DNA of 64,000 nt, taken from assembly GCA_022606425.2 (NCBI GenBank), contig JAHDVF020000890.1:462501-526500 (forward strand), given 5' to 3'. The notes beneath the pieces are model-generated. The model made no database searches. It had not been told where the DNA came from and was given only the letters and a program-made list of their open reading frames with translations. This document shows, one piece after another, positions 10,365-20,133 of this stretch (the first letter of the stretch is position 1; every line of letters starts with the position of its first letter). The DNA comes from Lepidostoma basale. Taxonomy: Eukaryota > Arthropoda > Insecta > Trichoptera > Lepidostomatidae. The position numbers and the translations under genes were made by a program.

Positions 10365-10640
10365 TTTTGAAATTACATGGTAGAAGTTCATTATAAATAA
10401 TGAAAATAAAAATAAATTAATTGGTTTTTGAATGTATACAAATACTTGTAGAAAAATACTGGATTTTACCCATTGTAGATTAATCATTTTTAAGGATTCA
10501 TTGTATCTCAATAGATAAATGTTAATGACTTATGACCTGTGATTGGTTGGGTTAAGCGATCTGTATATTTAGTTAAATTCTACTTAGGTTTATAATTTCG
10601 ACCAGTTTCGGTAGATGGTTGCCATCTTCTGGTCAATGAA
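10365..10640 (+). mobile_element. copy of the 39467-39993 element in head-to-tail junction order
   Basis: 10432-10486 matches the inner right part of the minus-strand reading of the element at 39467-39993 (GAATGTATACAAATACTTGT..., ACCCATTG). It runs through a short piece of that element's terminal repeat (ATTGTATCTCAATAGA) into 10527-10558, which matches the opposite inner end (ACTTATGACCTG...GGTTAAGC). That order occurs only in a tandem or circular form. A hammerhead-like block follows on the minus strand (GAAAC, TGGTC; 10596-10634) with a poor core. Confidence 0.6.
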
Positions 10641-11289
10641 TGTTTTTCTGTTCTTACAAGGATGGCACGATCGAAAACGTAGAGCATAAAATCAAAGTAG
10701 AAAAACTTAAATGGCGTACCATTTCAGGAGCACTTAGCGACAGCAAAAAATAAATCTTTTAAAAACTTTAACTACTATCTATAGAAATTCTAAATACTTG
10801 GCTTGCCATGGTTTTCAGCCTGCCTTATATAGCTAGTAATTATACGGTGTTATTATTCTAATACATAACGTGTTCCGCACAAAATCTATACATAATGTAC
10901 GTGTAGAAGGAAATCTTATTTAGCAAACAAACTGTATTTGAATAGCTAACGATTCTATGTATTTGCGATCATGACCTTGAGTTATTTACATAGGATGCCT
11001 AGATGATGACACGAAGACACATTCGACTAATCACATGCCTACTAAATTCACTTCGAAATTATTACCTGGTTTAGACAATTAGGATATTTACTCTGAAAAT
11101 TATATGATATCCATATAATATTTTTAATCAACACTCGTATATAAAAATAATATTTATTTCCATCACAAATCAATCACAATAAAACAATAAAAAAAATTCA
11201 ACTTCATCTCGTCAAAGCATTTTAAATTTTAATAAAAACTTCTAATTCTAGTCGTTTTATTATATTTTATGAGAGTAAGAACAAGGGTA
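10641..11289. other. unannotated AT-rich sequence
   Basis: Nothing recognised. Confidence 0.4.
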
Positions 11290-11440
11290 AACGTGGCATG
11301 ATGAAATAAATCAAATATTGAATGTCGGCCACGTGAGGAGTCGGAGAAATAAATGTTCGTGCAAGTATGTCAGGAAATAAAAATGTGGCAGTCCATTATT
11401 TCTGCCTACCCATTCGGCAGGACGGCATGATGGTTAATAA
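11290..11440 (+). mobile_element. RTE-1 3' fragment
   Basis: Contains the GTGGCATGATGAAATAAATC, TTGAATGTCGGCCACGTGAG and CATTCGGCAGGACGGC blocks and ends ATGATGGTTAATAAGTTG. It encodes the decayed end of the RTE-1 ORF. The terminal hairpin is broken. Confidence 0.8.
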
Positions 11441-11654
11441 GTTGTTTAGTTTACGTTACTTAGATTAAATCTGGAATGTTTACGATATGTTCTTAATTTC
11501 AAATTTACAAAATTCCTTATTGTTAATGGATTTACAAAAATACCTATTTACGTATTTTTTCTAAATAAATAAATAAATTTACATATTAAATTTTCATTTG
11601 AACAATTATTAACAATTTCTTCTATGTTCACCATACTTTGTATTGTATATGTTT
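11441..11654. other. unannotated AT-rich sequence
   Basis: Nothing recognised. Confidence 0.4.
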
Positions 11655-11728
11655 TATTAGTCTTTTTCTTTTTTAAATACTTTGTATTATATATACAACA
11701 CTAACTTTAAAAATATATATATATACAT

Positions 11729-11773
11729 TATATCAGATATGTTTCAGACAACCGGTCCTTCCTCAGTGATATT
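11729..11773 (-). ncRNA. hammerhead ribozyme motif (family C)
   Basis: On the minus strand: stem I ATATCA pairs with TGATAT across the motif (6 bp). The core is CTGAGGA (11760-11766) with one extra A. GGAC (11755-11758) and GTCT (11746-11749) form stem II, closing with a G-U pair. GAA is at 11743-11745 and ACATAT at 11737-11742, with C17 at 11736. The stem III word has lost its perfect palindrome. Confidence 0.6.
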
Positions 11774-11832
11774 ATAAAGATACATATTTTAAATATTAAA
11801 ATTTTATAATATTTTAAATAGGTATCTTTATA

Positions 11833-11875
11833 ATATCACTGTGGAAGGACCGGTTGTCTGAAACATATCTGATAT
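11833..11875 (+). ncRNA. hammerhead ribozyme-like motif, core mutated (family C)
   Basis: Stem I ATATCA (11833-11838) pairs with TGATAT (11870-11875). The core reads CTGTGGA: the invariant A6 is T, which should abolish cleavage. Stem II is GGAC/GTCT, then GAA, ACATAT and C17 at 11869. Confidence 0.55.
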
Positions 11876-11944
11876 ATAATTTTTTTTTTTTTAAAGTTAG
11901 GGTTGTATATACAAAGTATATAAAAAAGAAAAGGACAAATAATT

Positions 11945-12130
11945 ATTAACAACATTGTATTTTCACAACACTTCTTTGCACTTTACACAAACATGTTTCG
12001 GCCCACAGATGCCCTTTTGAAAGGTGCTCAAAAGTGTTGTGAAAATACAACGTTTTAAAAATATATACACATGTGAATCCACAACACAAAATGATGACAA
12101 ATATATACGAGTAGAATAAATTTTATTTGC
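11945..12130. mobile_element. family E palindromic element copy 1
   Basis: TTGTATTTTCACAACACTTC and its partner near 12030-12050 form the inverted arms. ACAAACATGTTTCGGCCCAC at about 11986-12005 is the complement of a hammerhead 3' half with stem II GGGC/GGCC. The right end carries GTGAATCCACAACACAAAAT. The CTGANGA part is changed (AAAAGGG context). Confidence 0.65.
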
Positions 12131-12944
12131 CTTTCGTATAAATATTTATTAGAACATTGAGAACTAAATCGGAATTTTTTTAAGTTTGAAAGAAATGTAT
12201 CTCGGTACATATGTGGGTGTTCACAGAAAAGTCTTGATTATAAGATAGATATCACCCAAATAATTTATAAGACACTGGTATTGCACACATAACACACACA
12301 TACAAAGATTGTCATAAAAATACGCGTAAACCACATAACCTAGCCGTAAAAAGCTAATCTAATCTCATCTACTGGAGCAAGAAAAATATTAATTTCTATA
12401 TAAGGTCACAACGTCTATTTTATTTTCTTTTACTACAATAAACATCGGACAAAGTCGTGCTACGGTGTAATACCGGCTCTGTTCAAGTGATGTTTTTTTT
12501 AAGTTTATTCATGAAATTTTGTATATTTTAAAACAGCCCTCGCATGTGTACAGGGTGTGCCGCAAATAGGTACGAATCACGCCAGTCACGTGAGAGTTTC
12601 AATCAGTAGACCCACCGTGTACCGTTAAATATCGATCGACCGCCACATATCTCCGGGATTATGTGAAATTATGTTGACAGCATAAACAATATATTATGTG
12701 AAGATTTCATATACATCCGAGTGAGGCGGATTCGGAAGGGTATTATATTTCATTAATGAAACTGAGTTCAATTGTAGATACGCGAAATTAAACTTAACCT
12801 CACGTAGGTACTATCTTGAAGGATAGAAAACCGTACTGAATGGTGACATCCCGCCTTGCACACACCTGTATTGTTTTAACAATAACCTTTATTCTTCGAT
12901 TCTATTAATAATAAATTGTATTTTTACATAGACATAACCACTGT
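12131..12944. other. unannotated sequence
   Basis: No element defined. ACAGGGTGTGCCGCAAATAG at about 12550 resembles the kind of end often seen in retroelement or DNA-transposon termini, but I cannot define an element from it. Confidence 0.35.
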
Positions 12945-13050
12945 AAAATTCCAAGATGAAGATTTTTTTATGAATTAAAACACTGTTTAGTAATTATTTT
13001 TTTTACATATTTTGAAATAATTACAATAAAAAAAAATTCATTATATAATT
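12945..13050 (+). mobile_element. family B element, left end only
   Basis: TGTAAAATTCCAAGATGAAG followed by TTTTTATGAATTAAAACACT matches the outer end of family B. The rest is lost. Confidence 0.55.
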
Positions 13051-13134
13051 ATCATCATAATCAGCATGTAGCCTAGATGAAGGCCTCCACAAGTATAAGA
13101 AAACTTCTACAAAACGAACGCTCTCTACAAATTC

Positions 13135-13385
13135 AATGTAAGTTAATTAATAGCAATGAAAACGTCTATCTTCTAGAAGGTTTATTATAGAAGTTTTAAG
13201 ATATTATATTTCGCATAGCTATAGCATTTTCAAATGTCTTGTTGTAAACATTTGATAACGTTTTAACTAGGCGAAACATGTCATTCTCATAAACTATGAT
13301 AAAACTTCTATAAAAAGTTTTCATTCGTATTAATTATTTAATATGGAGTTTAACATCATTGTTCAAGAAACAATAAATATGTAAG
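13135..13385. mobile_element. family A palindromic element
   Basis: Near-full copy: arms TGAAAACGTCTATCTTCTAG and its partner, centre with GAAACATGTC on the plus strand (about 13268-13285). The right-end block (TTAATTATTTAATATGGAGT, TTGTTCAAGAAACAATAAAT) is complete. The core is decayed (TTGATAACG). Confidence 0.75.
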
Positions 13386-14169
13386 TTATTTTCGACGTTG
13401 TTGACCAAACGCAATTTATGGCTTATAGTATGTGATAAAGATGCAAATTTCTTATCAGAAAAAGGCAGCCAGCGTAGATTTATGATAAAGTTAATATTAT
13501 CATGACAAAAAAAGTGTATACGTAATTATTCTAAAAGAGTGTTCACTAAAATAGTTGGGGATAGCCTCTTAGTTTTCCTGCTGACTGAAACCTTACAACT
13601 CCCTCATAATATACATACTTATAACCTGATAGTTGAGTTCACTAGTAACTGCCCCAAATACTCTTGAGAGTATTTAGGTATTTCCCTCTACATAAGAAAC
13701 TGTACACAGAAGACGATGAGTTAAACAAACCGTAATAAGGAGCTTAAAGAAATTGAGGAGCGAGAGGGGAATACTGTTAATACGATTAAAATTACATGAA
13801 TATCAAAAGTATTTAAATCTATGGATTTATCGATTCTAATTGAGATACTTTACCACAATATAAATTACGCTGATTAAGTTCGATAAGTAGAGATGCTGGA
13901 CCGACAAACTCATCTATCCTAACATATTTATTTCGCTCTTCACTCTATATTATGTGACATTTTACAAAGGTTTAATTCCAACATATACTAATGTTTAAAA
14001 AAAATAGTAAATAAAAGTTTAAAAAAAAATTTACTTAATTGTTCAAGAAACAATAAATCGTTAAAAAATTTATCGGTATAAATTTGTATATTATTAGCAC
14101 TAACGTTACGGTCAGACACTTTGGTGTAAAACAATTGTAAATCACTGATGACTTTTATAAATTATGTAT
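13386..14169. other. unannotated AT-rich sequence
   Basis: Nothing recognised apart from a short TTGTTCAAGAAACAATAAAT family A end at about 14040-14060. Confidence 0.4.
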
Positions 14170-14239
14170 AATATATTTGTCTTTTTCTTTTTTTAAATAC
14201 TTTGTACATACAACGGTAACTTTAAAAAAAATTAATTAC

Positions 14240-14282
14240 ATATCAGACATGTTTCGGACAACCGGTCCTTCCTCAGTGATAT
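14240..14282 (-). ncRNA. hammerhead ribozyme, complete motif (family C)
   Basis: On the minus strand: stem I ATATCA pairs with TGATAT (6 bp), and CTGAGGA (14270-14276) is a valid CUGANGA core. One extra A follows (14269). GGAC (14265-14268) pairs with GTCC (14256-14259) around loop CGGTT. GAA is at 14253-14255, the palindrome ACATGT at 14247-14252, and C17 at 14246 completes a GUC triplet. As a single molecule stem III would have only two pairs; two molecules could pair through ACAUGU. All invariant residues are present. Confidence 0.72.
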
Positions 14283-14404
14283 TATTAAGATACATATTTG
14301 AAAATTGTAAAATCGTTTACAAATATGATCAGTTTTGACGGATATCTGTCAAAACTGTTCATATTTGTAAACGATTTTATAATATATTAAATATATATCT
14401 TAAT

Positions 14405-14449
14405 TATATCACTGAGGAAGGACTTGTTGTCCGAAACATGTCTGATATA
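14405..14449 (+). ncRNA. hammerhead ribozyme, complete motif (family C)
   Basis: Stem I TATATCA (14405-14411) pairs with TGATATA (14443-14449), 7 bp. The core CTGAGGA is at 14412-14418, with an extra A at 14419. GGAC (14420-14423) and GTCC (14429-14432) close stem II around TTGTT. GAA 14433-14435, ACATGT 14436-14441, cleavage C at 14442. It differs from its minus-strand partner in loop II only, so both arms have kept the same structure. Confidence 0.75.
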
Positions 14450-14545
14450 TAATTAATTTTTTTTAAAGTTAGTGTTGTATATATAAAAAAAAAAAAAGAC
14501 AAATAAAACATCTACAACACAAAATATGGCGAATATAGAATAAAT

Positions 14546-15009
14546 AATAATATTTATTATAAACTATGTTCAAGAAAAAATATGTTTAATAAGTGTTATA
14601 TTAAGTATGCTCATTCGTTGTACGTATACGAGTATATACAGACTGTAATTAGAGTGCAGCATTCAGCCGGCGAAGACCGTATGCAACCGTTACCGGGTCT
14701 TATCAGCGCCTAATGTATTGCAAAATTGCTAAGAGCTCCGGGCTTAACACTCAATGGATAACTGCTCGGACTGCCGTTGCTGGTATGATGTTAATATTGG
14801 CAATATACGGCCCGGTTGTTTATGGCCGAGATAGCCGGCTGCGAGAACCTAATGCACTTATACTCTTCACACCCGTAATGAAAAAAGCGCACGATATAGG
14901 AATCATGTAACCACACGTGGCCAGATAAATATCGTATCGTGTATGGTTTCTTCTTCGCCAGTTTCAATAGAAAAAAATCTCTCTCTCTGGTTTCAATCCT
15001 GGGATTGGT
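14546..15009. other. unannotated sequence
   Basis: Nothing recognised. A 65-codon frame at 14713-14910 has no known similarity and lies in slightly GC-richer unique DNA. Confidence 0.4.
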
Positions 15010-15425
15010 TTGCAGTAATTTCCTCTATTCTTCTCTTCCATTCTTTCCTGTCTTGTGCGGCTCTTTAGAACTCTGCATATGATGAGCAGCGCATGTCCAC
15101 AAACAGGTCCTCCAGGTACTCTCGGCGTGGGGGCGTTCCCTAGAGTTTGTCCTCTCGGTTATACCCTCCATTATGGCATGCACGAGGCCTTCTTGTCTCA
15201 TTACATGGCCGATCCATCTTGCACGCCTTTTGGACAAGGTCCTGAGCAGGTGCCTTCCTCCTTCGATTTTTTGGAGAACCTCCTCATTTGTAATGTGGTC
15301 TCTCCAGGAAATTCCTAATAGTATTCTATACGACCACATCTCAAAAGCCTCTAGTCTCCGTTTATCTCTTTCGGATAGGCACCATGTCTCGCAGCCGTAC
15401 ATCAAGATACTCCATACATAGGTAT
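15010..15425 (-). mobile_element. non-LTR retrotransposon C-terminal fragment (RRARWIGHVMRQEG type)
   Basis: The minus-strand open frame (15025-15405) begins MMYGCETWCLSERDKRRLEA, continues FEMWSYRILLGISWRDHITN and EEVLQKIEGG, then RRARWIGHVMRQEGLVHAIM and EGITERTN, and ends in basic residues. This is the connection between the reverse transcriptase thumb and the C-terminal tail of an RTE-like ORF: the YGCETW box and WIGHxxRxEGL are characteristic. It starts after the catalytic domain, so it is 5'-truncated. The last 40 codons look frameshifted. Confidence 0.8.
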
Positions 15426-16315
15426 TCTCAGTTAATTAGGAGTATTCTCTGTTTTAGATCTATATTATTATATTCTATTATTTTCAATAATAGAATATGA
15501 ATAATATACAGGAAGCTAAATCAGGTAAATATGAAAGCTGTTTCAACACTATGTTCGCGTTTCTGGTAAATGATCGAATACGTTGCAAAAACAAGTAACT
15601 CAAGGGCGCGTTTTTAGGTTAAAAATGATTTATATGATATAGTATTATATAATATTACATTATTTATCATTGAACCGACAAATTCAACCCCTCCGTGCGT
15701 ACCGCCCCAACCATGGGATCATTGAATACATGATCAGATAGCGTATGGCCCCATTATTGGGGCTCATTTGTAATTTTTCGAATTATTCCAGATTATGTCA
15801 TAATTTGGACTACCAGCGATATCTACTGGTGTACACAAAATTGAATAATTTATCGTCTAGTTACACATTTTACAAATTGTCAATAATATCTTACTATTCA
15901 AAATGTATATCACTCTTCTAAAACTTGTATTTAATTAACTCTATAAATCGTTATCATAACCGCGTAAACGAGGGTTAGGGTTAGGCTATGGCTGCATAAA
16001 TGTGGAACACTGCTAGTATGTATGCCCTGTTACGTTTTATACTGATGGAATTTAATATTAGCACCTTCTACGTGTGGAAAAGATTTAGACATTCTATAAA
16101 ATCGATCGCCGTTATTAATGCAAATTCACATGGTGGCGAGTGCTCTAGTAACTGTTGTGCAACCTTCGCATCTGACCTAAAAACAGTACAGTACAAAAGA
16201 GAAAATAAGCTCGCAGTTCTAAGCTTTGGGACTTGCTATACAAAAATAAATTGGACTGTTTAGGTACACCTGTACAATATATACAATTTGACGTCATCAT
16301 GGAACAAAAGCGTAA
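15426..16315. other. unannotated AT-rich sequence with a small hairpin
   Basis: A perfect 11-12 bp inverted repeat (TATTCTATTATT and its complement) lies at about 15470-15498. An 87-codon frame at 16000-16263 has no known domain and no supporting context. Confidence 0.4.
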
Positions 16316-16462
16316 TGGCTATTTATTTTATGAATTCAAATACTGTTTTTTCACCATCATGGGGAGATCGATATAAATTGTCAAGAAAATATCAACAAAA
16401 ATAAACTCAATAGCAGAAAAAATATTATTAACTTAATATCGTCTATTAGAATTCCACAGTGT
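16316..16462. mobile_element. family B element, degraded
   Basis: Carries TTTATGAATTCAAATACTGT on the left and AGAATTCCACAGTGTAAG on the right. The central AAATAAACTCAATAGC block and a CACCATCATGGGGAGATCG remnant of the hammerhead core lie between. Confidence 0.55.
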
Positions 16463-16554
16463 AAGGGATGGGGGAGAGGTTTAAATGTGTTATTGGTTGT
16501 TTTTAATTTGCAATTTTGAGTACTAATCATCTGTAAAATTCCCTTATTTTTTAT

Positions 16555-16655
16555 TATATTATTATTTTACATCTGTTTTCTAGAAGTTTTAATATATAAT
16601 ATAATAATTTATAGGAATGCCTAACCAAGGCAAAATATGTCATTACCATTATACG
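16555..16655 (+). mobile_element. family A element fragment
   Basis: ATCTGTTTTCTAGAAGTTTT followed by GAATGCCTAACCAAGGC and ATATGTCATT. The core is decayed. Confidence 0.55.
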
Positions 16656-16872
16656 AAATAAAATGTGGAAAACAAGAGGAAACTACCACATTGAAGGCCT
16701 AGTAGCACCTCAAGAAGCAGCAAAAAATGTTATACTGAGCTGCAAACCAATCCCTAAAATCGAAACATTAAAATATACTCGTACATAAAATGTGGAGATC
16801 TACATCTTTAATTTATACGAAATACGAATGAAAAGTCTGTTTTCTAGAAGTTTTATTATATTTAAAGTGAAT

Positions 16873-16905
16873 AACATGTTTCGCCTGTCTAAGGCATTAT
16901 CAAAT
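16873..16905 (-). ncRNA. hammerhead-like motif, family A core
   Basis: Minus strand: TTGATAA (16897-16903), an extra T, GCCT (16892-16895) pairing with AGGC (16883-16886), GAA (16880-16882), ACATGT (16874-16879) and U17. The core differs from CTGANGA at positions 3 and 8 (C to T, G to A), changes that could still pair with each other. Stem I is weak. Confidence 0.35.
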
Positions 16906-16945
16906 ATTTGATCATGCCTTAGACAGGCGAAACATATCATTCACA
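16906..16945 (+). ncRNA. hammerhead-like motif, family A core
   Basis: TTGATCA (16908-16914), extra T, GCCT (16916-16919) with AGGC (16925-16928), GAA (16929-16931), ACATAT (16932-16937), C17 at 16938. The core is altered at positions 3 and 8. Only two stem I pairs are possible. Confidence 0.35.
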
Positions 16946-17035
16946 TAAAATATAATAAAACTTCTAGAAAACATTATTTTTATTCGTACGAATTATTTAA
17001 TAAGGAGTTTCAAATCATTGTTTAAGAAACAATAA

Positions 17036-17454
17036 AAAAATTACATCCTTGTTCATGAAACAATAAGTAATCCTTTATTTTATTTAAAATAGGTTCGTGT
17101 AATAATCTACTGATTAAACTGACACAATGTTTAACACGTGTGTATTGTTACCAAAATATGATGTTTTAATGTGTCTAAGTAACCACTGTCCCGGACAGGT
17201 AACTGGGTATTAATGTAATTTTCATATAGCTTATCCCATCCACGTCTCGGGAGCAGACTACTAAGTACCGAGAATACTTACCATATTAAATACCGACCAC
17301 TCACAATGTTTGACGTAAAATTCTTGACTAGAATCGCCCAAACCCTCCTATCCTTCCCTACGTTGCGATTAAAAATGTCAGGGAAACTGAACAAAAATTC
17401 GATGAAGCTTGTAAATCAAATCGTGCCCCCTTCTAGAATTTCAATTAAATTTGG
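17036..17454. other. unannotated sequence
   Basis: Nothing recognised. Slightly GC-richer around 17190-17300. Confidence 0.4.
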
Positions 17455-18190
17455 TCGGAGTGACATATTTCACCTTGCCAGAGCAATATTGAATCGAGGC
17501 TGTCGTAGGGCGTAGCGACGTTCTTTCATCAGCCCGTACAATCCCTGGGCCTCGGGCCCCGGTCCACCCGGAACTTACATTTAAAGATGGCAACATCAAG
17601 GACGTGCCAGACCACATGTAATATACAGTATTTTCGTTCCGCTGTACAAAAACAACAAACAATTTTTCGAAAAACCAAGGAAACAAAATTTTAATTAACA
17701 CATTTTCTTTAACCAGTGCATCTTGCCAGTTATACATGGATCGTGGACAATGAAAAGGGATCTAGTGTACTCGTACATGTTCGAGGTCGCCTTTCGCACC
17801 ATGGAAAAAGGTATACTTGGAATAACCTTGAGCGATAGAATGAGAAATGAAATATCCGATAACGAGCCAAGGTGACTGGGGTGGCTCTGAAGACAGGCTG
17901 ACTGAAGTGGCGGTGGGCTGACCATGTTTATCGGAGAACCGTCAACCGATGGGGAAGACGGATTCTGTAGTAGAAACCGTGCACTGGATTCCGGAGAGTT
18001 GAACATCCCTCTGCTCGCTGGACTGGCGATATATTAATGATTGCTGGACGTGGATGGATGAGAGTGGCAATTGATAGAGGGCAGTGGAGTGTTTTTGGGA
18101 GATGCCTACGTTTAGCAGCAGACGACAGACGGGTGATATACAAGTATTGACATATTTCACCTTGATAGAGCAATATCAAATTGCATTCCC
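17455..18190 (+). mobile_element. family A core pieces flanking a decayed non-LTR C-terminal fragment
   Basis: GTGACATATTTCACCTTG followed by AGAGCAATATTGAATC occurs at 17468-17500, and TGACATATTTCACCTTGATA followed by AGAGCAATATC at 18147-18180, so the same family A core flanks the interval. Between them 17790-18120 reads in broken plus frames as EKGILGITLSDRMRNEISD, then a stretch ending FGRCLRL, the decayed end of a KWQWA-type non-LTR ORF. The arrangement suggests an insertion plus a duplication. Confidence 0.45.
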
Positions 18191-19429
18191 AAGATCTGCA
18201 TTAATATTAATATTTTTTTTATAATTTTAAAAGACTTTTAGGCAGTTCCGCCATTTAGTTCAATCCTTCTTAAACTTGTATTAAAGCAGATAAGCGGATA
18301 ACTCGTCTGCCTAGCGATGTAAGCAATTTCTCCCTACTTTACTACTTAAGTTCAGCGGTAAACCTATACACGACCGGACTTCACTTTCGGCTTGCATACT
18401 TCCAGCAAAGCGTCCACTAGCAAGTAAACTTCCGCGAGTACCTTTCACTGCATAAAAACTCTCTGCAAGTAAATAAACGCAGATTGCGACAAGATTAGCT
18501 AGCTAAAAAACTTCCCGAAATCAACTTGCCGATACAATCAAAGCTTAAAAAGTTCCTACGTTAAATTCATGGATTTATTTCAAAGTTATACAAAATCACG
18601 TGTAAGCTCTTTCAATATATACGACTGACACACGGAAAATAATAAACCCTTAGAAAAATGAGTATAATATATAGGTTGCCGCACAGAGGCCCTTCGTAGT
18701 TCTCCTGTATTGAAAGCGATTCGTGTTTTAAATGAGGTTGCAAAAGAGATAGACCTCTTTGGATGCAATTATGGCGAATTCGTGAATACCCTTACGATAA
18801 AGACAGCAAGGAAATAACTGGCATATTCCTTTTTTCACCCTTTACATCGATTTGGCTCGTGCTGTAATGATGTAAGGAGTTTTTTCAACAAAATAATAAT
18901 AATAATATATAATAGTTTCACACTTGTTCATAAAATACTCCTTAAAACAATCTAAGAAAACAGAAAAAAGAACTCACGAGATTCATCATATTTCTTTTGA
19001 TAATACAAACGTTTGATACAGATGTCACCAAAATACAAACTACTTCTAATAAAGATTGTTGCCACGGTCTCATTATCAAACGTAGAAATTGAACAGACAC
19101 TAATATTACCTAAGAACCCTACATAGACGAGTAGTGCTGCTCACCGCACATAAGCTAAGACGTCCCGGGTCGTAAAAAGTTGGTAAAATTTATCTGTCTG
19201 GCACATGAATGGAATCTCTGGAAATATTTTGACCTTTGCAATATTTCAAGAACGAATCCTCCTTAATGCCTAATGGGGGAATTAATCACCAAGACATATT
19301 TTCTAATACCACTCTCTTCGATAGGTATACACTAAACCAACATTATACCTAAACGTATACAAGTTTTTTTGATGAAATTACTTCTGATTCCAACCCTTAT
19401 TATAATTATTATTTATTATTTTGTTGGTG
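18191..19429. other. unannotated sequence
   Basis: Nothing recognised. An AATAAT run lies at about 18890-18910. Confidence 0.4.
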
Positions 19430-20133
19430 TAATGGTGTTCTTGTGCCGACCTTTATGTTCAAATTAAATCAGTTCAAATCAGTTTATTTACTCAAAAGAC
19501 ATTACAAACAGCAGAAATGTTTAAGGCATCTATTGAGTACAGGTAAGATATTATACACATACAACATAATACCAGGAACGCATTAGTGATGGTTCGACAT
19601 TAGGAAGGCAAGATACTTTCCAAAGTCAAGAGCATTTGTCCCGTACTTTCACTAACATGAAAGACGTCGATCTCCGAGGAGACCGCGTTCAGCAGACTAA
19701 TTGCTCTTCCCACCGGTGTCACCAGAGGCAGGTTGGTTAAGTGAAGCATGGAACTGGCAAAAGAAGGATGAAACTAAGTGAATGTGGTGCGAATGAAAGT
19801 GTTATGAACAAAATAATGAAAGGGTCATTAAGATGGTTTGGACACATAGAAAGAATAAGTGAAGACAGAATGGTAAAGAAGGTATATCTTAACGGCGTGA
19901 ACGGAGCTAAAAATTAAGGAAGGCCGAGGAAAGCGTGGCACGATCAAATCAATCAAATATTGAATGTCGACCATGTGAGGAGTCAGAGAAATCTACGCGC
20001 GTGCATAACACGATGTATGAATGTTGAGGAAGCGAGAGAAATATGTCAGGAAAGAAAAGTGTGGCAGTCCATTCTTTCTGCCTACCCCTTCGGGAGGGGG
20101 GGGGGGCGTGATGGTTAGTTAGTTAGTTAGTTA
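19430..20133 (+). mobile_element. RTE-1 copy interrupted by a ~280-bp insertion
   Basis: RTE-1 sequence begins at GTGTTCTTGTGCCGACC (about 19433), stops after CTTTATGT (19458), and resumes at AAGTGAAGCATGGAACTGGC (19739). The 280 bases between start TTCAAATTAAATCAGTTCAA and look like another retroelement 3' region. Downstream, RTE-1 has an internal deletion after AAAGAAGGATGAAACT. It ends with a CCCC-UUC-GGGA hairpin, a G run, and a (GTTA)n tail at 20108-20133. Confidence 0.75.

Larger units (their letters stand above)
11655..11940. mobile_element. palindromic hammerhead-type element, family C copy 2
   Basis: The arms (about 11660-11795 and 11805-11938) are reverse complements. The outer ends carry AATACTTTGTATTATATATA and its partner; CTTTTTCTTTT and AAAAAAGAAAAG close it. 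Each arm holds a hammerhead with a 6-bp stem I. Confidence 0.85.
14170..14545. mobile_element. palindromic hammerhead-type element, family C copy 3
   Basis: The best-preserved family C copy. The arms (about 14177-14340 and 14342-14500) are reverse complements, including the inner pair AAATATGATCAGTTTTGACG / GTCAAAACTGTTCATATTT. Each arm carries a complete hammerhead, one per strand. A CTACAACACAAAATATGGCG segment shared with family E follows on the right (14506-14535). No coding capacity. Confidence 0.88.
16787..17035. mobile_element. family A palindromic element, full copy
   Basis: Perfectly recognisable arms (GTTTTCTAGAAGTTTTATTA and partner) around a centre GGCATTATCAAATATTTGAT. The right-end block TTCGTACGAATTATTTAATA and TTGTTTAAGAAACAATAAA is present. 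Each arm carries a hammerhead-like core, one per strand. Confidence 0.8.

Noticed and set aside
10596..10634. Full hammerhead call next to the junction copy
   Set aside because: GAAAC and TGGTC are present but the core reads AGAAGA and stem II pairs poorly; kept only as a remark.
12550..12680. ACAGGGTGTGCC as the end of a defined transposon
   Set aside because: No matching second end or target duplication could be found nearby.
16000..16263. 87-codon plus-strand frame
   Set aside because: No known similarity; amino acid composition looks random.
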